DNA from: JANNHP01 sp031404455
Lineage (GTDB): Bacteria > Planctomycetota > JAJSAM01 > JAJVHW01
DNA length: 19,583 nt
Direction: 5' to 3'
Assembly (NCBI GenBank): GCA_031404455.1
Contig: JANNHP010000177.1
Span: forward strand, 1 to 19,583
How positions within the stretch are numbered: position 1 is the stretch's first letter; every line of letters begins with the position of its first letter. The position numbers and the translations under genes were made by a program. Positions 16,341 to 19,583 of this stretch are shown in pieces. The notes beneath the pieces were generated by a model, which saw only the letters and a list, made by a program, of their open reading frames with translations, had not been told where the DNA came from and did not search any database.

Positions 16341-17393
16341 CTACGGCGCGGCGGGCTGCACGCGTCCGCCGGGATGCGCGGGCGTCGGCTCCGCCGGGGA
16401 CGGGCCGCGCACGACCGACTCGGCGGTGAACGCCCGCAGCCGTTCGCACGGCTGACGCCGCACGGCGCAGTCGGCGAGGTCGCAACTGCGGCAATAGGCG
16501 CGCTCGCACGGGTCCACGTGGAACTGCAGATCAGCAGGGCGCGTGTGCTCGGCCTGCACGCGCTGCGCGTACTCGTCCATCACGCCGTGCGCCCGCTCGA
16601 CCGGCCAGAACTCGGGCACGACCATGTGCAGGTCGACGTGGCGATAGCCGCCCACGTTGATCGCGCGCAGATCGTGGATCTCGATGATGCCGGGCCCGCG
16701 CGCCTTCTCGAGCGCCGCAGCGAGATCGGCGACGACCTCGGGATCGACCTCGTCGAGGAGTCCGCGCGCCGCGGTGCGCAGCAGTTGCCATCCCGTCACG
16801 AGGAGCTTGAACGAGACCAGGATGGCGACGACCGGGTCGATCCACCAGAGGTCGGTCACCATGACGAGGATGAGACCGACGACCGCGCCGACGCTCGTCC
16901 AGAAGTCGGACAGCACGTGGTGGCCGTCGCCGATGAGCGCGGCGGAGCCCTCGCGCTTGCCGACGCGGATGAGGTGGAGGCCGAGCCCGCAGTTCACGAG
17001 GCCGGCGATCCCGACGATCCACACGCCGACGTCGATGTCGTGCGGCACGCTGCGGGAGAGGAGAGCGCGCACCGACTCCACCATGATCAGCAGCGCCGCG
17101 ATCGCGATCGCGCCGCCCTCGGAGCCGCTCGTCACGAACTCGATCTTGCCGTGTCCGTAGGGATGGTCCTCGTCGGCGGGCTGCGACGAGAACCGCACGG
17201 CGAAGAACATCGCGAACGCGGCGACCACGTTGACGATCGACTCCATCGCGTCGGAGAGGACCGTCTGCGAGTCCGTCATGAGCCAGGCGATGAACTTTGC
17301 GGCGAGCAGAACGACGCCGACCGCGAACGAGACCATCGCGGCCTTGAGCCGCGGGTTCGAGGCGGGCGTCCGGGCGGGGGGGAACTCGGGCAC
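16341..17393 (-). CDS. Cation diffusion facilitator (CDF) metal transporter with Cys-rich C-terminus
   Basis: A 350-residue proton/metal antiporter exporting divalent cations across the inner membrane. The transmembrane domain spans about 16-205. Metal-site motifs are LSDAMESIVN (46-55, TM2) and GDGHHVLSDFW (155-165, HxxxD in TM5), with the loop DEDHPYGHGKIEF (74-86) between them. The cytoplasmic ferredoxin-like domain follows (IIEIHDLRAINVGGYRHVDLHMVV, split at family blocks, about 236-259). The last part carries a cysteine cluster: Cys296, 301, 304, 309 and 316 in HVDPCERAYCRSCDLADCAV and beyond. This could be a metal-binding sensor or cluster site and is not part of the minimal CDF fold. 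The start is GTG at 17391-17393; an ATG at codon 20 is an alternative. Substrate cannot be told from sequence. Confidence 0.93.
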   Translation of the reverse strand: MPEFPPARTPASNPRLKAAMVSFAVGVVLLAAKFIAWLMTDSQTVLSDAMESIVNVVAAFAMFFAVRFSSQPADEDHPYGHGKIEFVTSGSEGGAIAIAALLIMVESVRALLSRSVPHDIDVGVWIVGIAGLVNCGLGLHLIRVGKREGSAALIGDGHHVLSDFWTSVGAVVGLILVMVTDLWWIDPVVAILVSFKLLVTGWQLLRTAARGLLDEVDPEVVADLAAALEKARGPGIIEIHDLRAINVGGYRHVDLHMVVPEFWPVERAHGVMDEYAQRVQAEHTRPADLQFHVDPCERAYCRSCDLADCAVRRQPCERLRAFTAESVVRGPSPAEPTPAHPGGRVQPAAP

Positions 17394-17476
17394 GGGGCCA
17401 AGCTCGCGGGGCTGCGGGACCGCGTCAAGGACTCAGAGCGGACGCGCGCGATCGCACCGGGCGCGCGTGCGCGGCG

Positions 17477-17785
17477 TCACCAGTACGTCGTCGCCACTTC
17501 GGCGGGTCCGCGGACGCGCAGGCAGCACGCGAGCCGCAGATCGTCGCCGCCCTTCCCGGTGCGCGTGCGCCACGCGAGTTCGTCCGCGTCGGGAGGCGAG
17601 AGATTCTCGCGCCCCGCGACGATGCGCACGATGCAGTCGCCGCAGACCGCCTTGCCGCCGCACGACGACGCCAGCGGGACCTCGCTGCGCAACGCCGCGG
17701 CGAGGAGCGTCTCGTCCGCGGCGGGAAGGACGACGTCGCCGCGCGGACGGCAGAGGACGCGGGGGCGGATGCGAGTGACGGACAT
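17477..17785 (-). CDS. [2Fe-2S] ferredoxin
   Basis: A 102-residue plant/adrenodoxin-type ferredoxin from the ATG at 17783-17785; a TTG 13 codons upstream is possible but adds an Arg-rich stretch. Cluster ligands are Cys42, Cys48 and Cys51 in SCGGKAVCGDCIVRI, plus Cys87 in RLACCLRV. This is the C-x5-C-x2-C...C pattern with the usual CGG/CGDC context. DETLLAAALRSEVPLAS (25-41) is the conserved helix before the cluster. It is a soluble one-electron carrier; the partner is unknown, and no redox enzyme is next to it. It reads away from the ATPase gene across 53 bases and toward the CDF gene, 83 bases on. Confidence 0.92.
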   Translation of the reverse strand: MSVTRIRPRVLCRPRGDVVLPAADETLLAAALRSEVPLASSCGGKAVCGDCIVRIVAGRENLSPPDADELAWRTRTGKGGDDLRLACCLRVRGPAEVATTYW

Positions 17786-17838
17786 GGGTGTCGACGAGCG
17801 AGCGCGCCTCGCGGACCTCGTCAAGGTAGCATCCGGAC

Positions 17839-19245
17839 ATGCTCCTGCGCCTCCACGTGAAGGGGTTCAAGAACCTCCGCGACGTCGAGATCCGATTCGG
17901 GCCGCTGACGTGCTTCGTCGGCCCGAACGGAGTCGGCAAGTCGAACATCTTCGATGCGATCCAGTTCCTGAGACGGCTCGCGGACGAGGACATCCAGACA
18001 GCCGCGGAATCGGTGCGGGGACCGACGGCTGCGGGGCGCGGCCCGTTGGATCTCTTCTGGAGCGCTGACCCTTCCGGTGAGCTCTCGTTCGAGGCGGACA
18101 TGGTCGTGCCGCCAACTGCGCGAGACGAATTCGGCGTCCTCGCAGAGCCCGCGGTCACGCTTCTCCGCTACTCGATCTCGTTTCGATATCGGGCCGATCG
18201 ACGTCCCCGTGTGGATCTCGTCCACGAGGAACTGACCCGCCTGCCGAAGGGCGGGTCCATGTCGACGATCGGATTTCCTCACCTCCGTGCGTTCCGGGCC
18301 AGCGCGGTGATAGGGCAGAGATCGGGCGGACCGTTCATTTCGACGAAGTGGTCGGACAGTGGCGTCATCGGGTGGCTGCACGGCGACGGAGGAATGCGGG
18401 GCCGCCAGCGTCCGATCGCCGGCCGGACGATGGTTGGCGGCGCCACGTTGGCGGACTACCCGACGGCGCTGGCGGCGCGACGCGAGATGTCCGCCTGGCA
18501 CGCACTCCACTTGGAGCCTTCGGCGCTTCGCACCCCCGACAGCTACGACTCCCGGCAGCACGTCGACGAGCACGGTGGCCACATTGCCGCGACGCTGCAT
18601 CGCCTCTGTGGCGGCGCACCGGCAGGCGTGGCCGGGACGGTCTCGGAGAGCCGGATTGGATGGCAAGACGGCGACCGCGTGATCCAGGAAGCCGCCAACC
18701 GCTTGGCGCGACTCGTCCCGGAAGTCGATTCCATCCGGATCGACGACGATCCCGAGCGTGGGCAGCGCAGCGTTCAGGTGAAGATGCTCCGGTCCGATCA
18801 ATGGTTCAGCCCTCGCTCGCTCTCGGACGGCACGCTCCGCTTCCTCGCTCTCGTCGCGATGCAGTTGGACTCCGACTCCTGTCGTGTGCTCTGCATGGAG
18901 GCGCCGGAGAATGGGATCGACCCGGCACGGGTGCCCGAGATGGTGAAGCTGCTTCAAGACATCGCCGTCGATCCGGAGTTCGCGGTGGACGAAGACAATC
19001 CGGCGCGCCAAGTCGTCATCAACACCCATTCGCCCGACGTCATCCGGCAACTGGACGCGCCCGACGTCTTGTTCGTTCGCTCTGCGGGCCGCGAAGCGAT
19101 TGTCCGTCCCGTTGACTGCGCGGGCAACTGGCGCGGCGGACGCGGAGTGGCCCTTGCGGAGCTAGAGGACGTCATCGGAGGTGCGCCGCTCGGCGCGGCA
19201 CTGCGTGCCCGGGAACTGCCTCTCTGGGCCAATTGCAAACCGTGA
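17839..19245 (+). CDS. OLD/RecF-like (AAA_21) ATPase, probable accessory-system component
   Basis: A 468-residue P-loop ATPase of the ABC/SMC-like AAA_21 group. LRLHVKGFKNLRDVEIRFGP leads into Walker A VGPNGVGKSN (27-36). The middle, 60-320, is variable. LSDGTLRFLAL (328-338) is the signature motif. RVLCMEAPENGIDP (349-362) is Walker B plus D-loop, with catalytic Glu354. INTHSPDVI (395-402) is the switch His397. In phage-defence systems and overcoming-lysogenisation proteins such ATPases pair with a nuclease or toxin. Here no TOPRIM domain is fused; instead a small gene overlaps the end by GTGA. Codon use is more relaxed than in the neighbours (ATA, CTA, TTG, ATT and GTT occur often), which suggests later acquisition. 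The ATG at 17839 has only a weak ribosome site; a possible TAGCAT box lies just upstream. Confidence 0.88.
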   Translation: MLLRLHVKGFKNLRDVEIRFGPLTCFVGPNGVGKSNIFDAIQFLRRLADEDIQTAAESVRGPTAAGRGPLDLFWSADPSGELSFEADMVVPPTARDEFGVLAEPAVTLLRYSISFRYRADRRPRVDLVHEELTRLPKGGSMSTIGFPHLRAFRASAVIGQRSGGPFISTKWSDSGVIGWLHGDGGMRGRQRPIAGRTMVGGATLADYPTALAARREMSAWHALHLEPSALRTPDSYDSRQHVDEHGGHIAATLHRLCGGAPAGVAGTVSESRIGWQDGDRVIQEAANRLARLVPEVDSIRIDDDPERGQRSVQVKMLRSDQWFSPRSLSDGTLRFLALVAMQLDSDSCRVLCMEAPENGIDPARVPEMVKLLQDIAVDPEFAVDEDNPARQVVINTHSPDVIRQLDAPDVLFVRSAGREAIVRPVDCAGNWRGGRGVALAELEDVIGGAPLGAALRARELPLWANCKP

Positions 19246-19433
19246 GTAAGACGTTGCGGTACGTCCTTCTGGGCGACGGCGGGCGCGACGCCGCTGAGTG
19301 GCCGGAACGAGTGGCCTCCCTCATCGGAGATTTCGCGCCGCTGCGTGGTCTCCCGTCGTTTCGAGCGTTCGAGCTTGAGCTGAAGGGACGACTTCAGGAC
19401 TGGCTCGACTCGACGCCCGCAGGCGAGCCGTAG
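19242..19433 (+). CDS. Short partner of the ATPase, probably an internally deleted remnant
   Basis: The GTG overlaps the ATPase stop (GTGA), giving a 63-residue protein. The first 15 residues, MSKTLRYVLLGDGGR, have the form of a first beta strand plus acidic loop (L-L-x-D-G-x-x-D). That is how a family of about 200-residue proteins encoded beside AAA_21 ATPases begins (DUF4276-like, by recollection). Residues 22-54, RVASLIGDFAPLRGLPSFRA and onward, have the form of the C-terminal end of the same kind of protein. The middle, about 130-150 residues, is absent. I infer an internal in-frame deletion that left both ends and the translational coupling intact. Alternatively it is a genuinely small cognate protein. 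The following gene starts 10 bases later. Confidence 0.6.
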   Translation: MSKTLRYVLLGDGGRDAAEWPERVASLIGDFAPLRGLPSFRAFELELKGRLQDWLDSTPAGEP

Positions 19434-19443
19434 GCTACGCCGC

Positions 19444-19583
19444 GTGCACCCCGTCTACCGATCCGAGCTGAACCGCGACGTGCCCGTCGCCCGGCCGGAC
19501 GAGTTCGCGCCGCTCGCGATCGGTCCGCTCCGGGTCTGGCCGCCTGTCGTGCTGGCGCCGATGGCGGGCGTGACGAACTACCC
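19444..19583 (+). CDS. tRNA-dihydrouridine synthase, N-terminal fragment (cut by window end)
   Basis: The frame opens at GTG 19444 and reads off the window after 46 codons. The start codon is uncertain because the frame is open slightly further upstream. FAPLAIGPLRVWPPVVLAPM followed by AGVTNYP is the typical Dus N-terminus: the LAPMAGVT segment forms part of the FMN-binding TIM-barrel start. Dus enzymes reduce uridines of tRNA D-loops using NADPH and FMN. Resemblance is closest to the DusB type, but the fragment is too short to tell the subfamily. The 10-base gap after the ATPase partner suggests read-through transcription. Confidence 0.85.
   Translation, partial: MHPVYRSELNRDVPVARPDEFAPLAIGPLRVWPPVVLAPMAGVTNY

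Noticed and set aside
17423..17428. TTGACG on the minus strand as a -35 box for the CDF gene
   Set aside because: No acceptable -10 hexamer at 16-18 bases; a lone hexamer is not enough evidence.
17796..17824. TTGACG on the minus strand as a promoter for the ferredoxin gene
   Set aside because: The position expected for the -10 reads TCGCTC, too far from consensus.
15501..18068. An 855-codon plus-strand frame across the kinase, CDF and ferredoxin genes
   Set aside because: Low-complexity Arg/Asp/Glu-rich translation opposite three well-supported minus-strand genes.

Overview
This is a GC-rich, densely coding bacterial chromosome segment. Its gene content looks like a housekeeping core with some lineage-specific additions. 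The strongest lineage hint is a tandem pair of signal peptidase I genes, each about 550 residues, with a large beta-rich insertion between the catalytic lysine region and the GDN/DSR box. I associate that architecture with Planctomycetota or related phyla, but this is inference and not proof. No rRNA, tRNA, CRISPR array, insertion sequence or transposase is visible. No gene-free stretch reaches 300 bases; the two largest gaps (305-480 and 6309-6508) are filled by inverted-repeat elements.

Layout. 1-304 is the 3' end of a gene entering from the left. A REPIN-like inverted pair (327-469) separates it from a leftward pair: DinB-family protein (1366-1860) followed by a lipoprotein-like cyanophycinase homologue (481-1359) that has lost its catalytic Ser and His. 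Diverging to the right is a long Lhr-type helicase (1928-5815), then a small DUF5684-type membrane protein (5934-6308). A second repeat/hairpin block (6348-6487) sits at the convergent junction with a leftward secreted thioredoxin-like gene (6509-7363). That gene has an in-frame TGA immediately after its signal peptide, with a SECIS-like hairpin behind it. Upstream of it is a radical-SAM-family protein (7419-8132) lacking the cluster-binding N-terminus.

8240-15473 is a rightward array: rdgB, a three-helix membrane protein, lepA, two signal peptidase genes, a 34-residue single-helix membrane protein, a conserved-looking hypothetical, and a UPF0158-like protein. Most junctions from lepA onward are 4-base ATGA/GTGA overlaps or a few bases, so translation is probably coupled. 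The order lepA-lepB recalls the E. coli lepA-lepB operon.

A hairpin containing both stop codons (15470-15531) separates this from a leftward group: [2Fe-2S] ferredoxin (17477-17785), a CDF metal transporter with a Cys-rich tail (16341-17393) and a RIO-type kinase (15528-16310). To the right, 17839-19245 encodes an OLD/AAA_21-like ATPase. It is translationally coupled by GTGA to a 63-residue protein that looks like an internally deleted remnant of a longer partner, so this may be a decayed two-gene accessory (possibly defence) system. The window ends in the 5' end of a tRNA-dihydrouridine synthase gene.

The most promising oddities are the in-frame TGA gene, the double active-site loss in the cyanophycinase homologue, the paired insertion-bearing signal peptidases with their tiny coupled membrane protein, and the ATPase with its shrunken partner.
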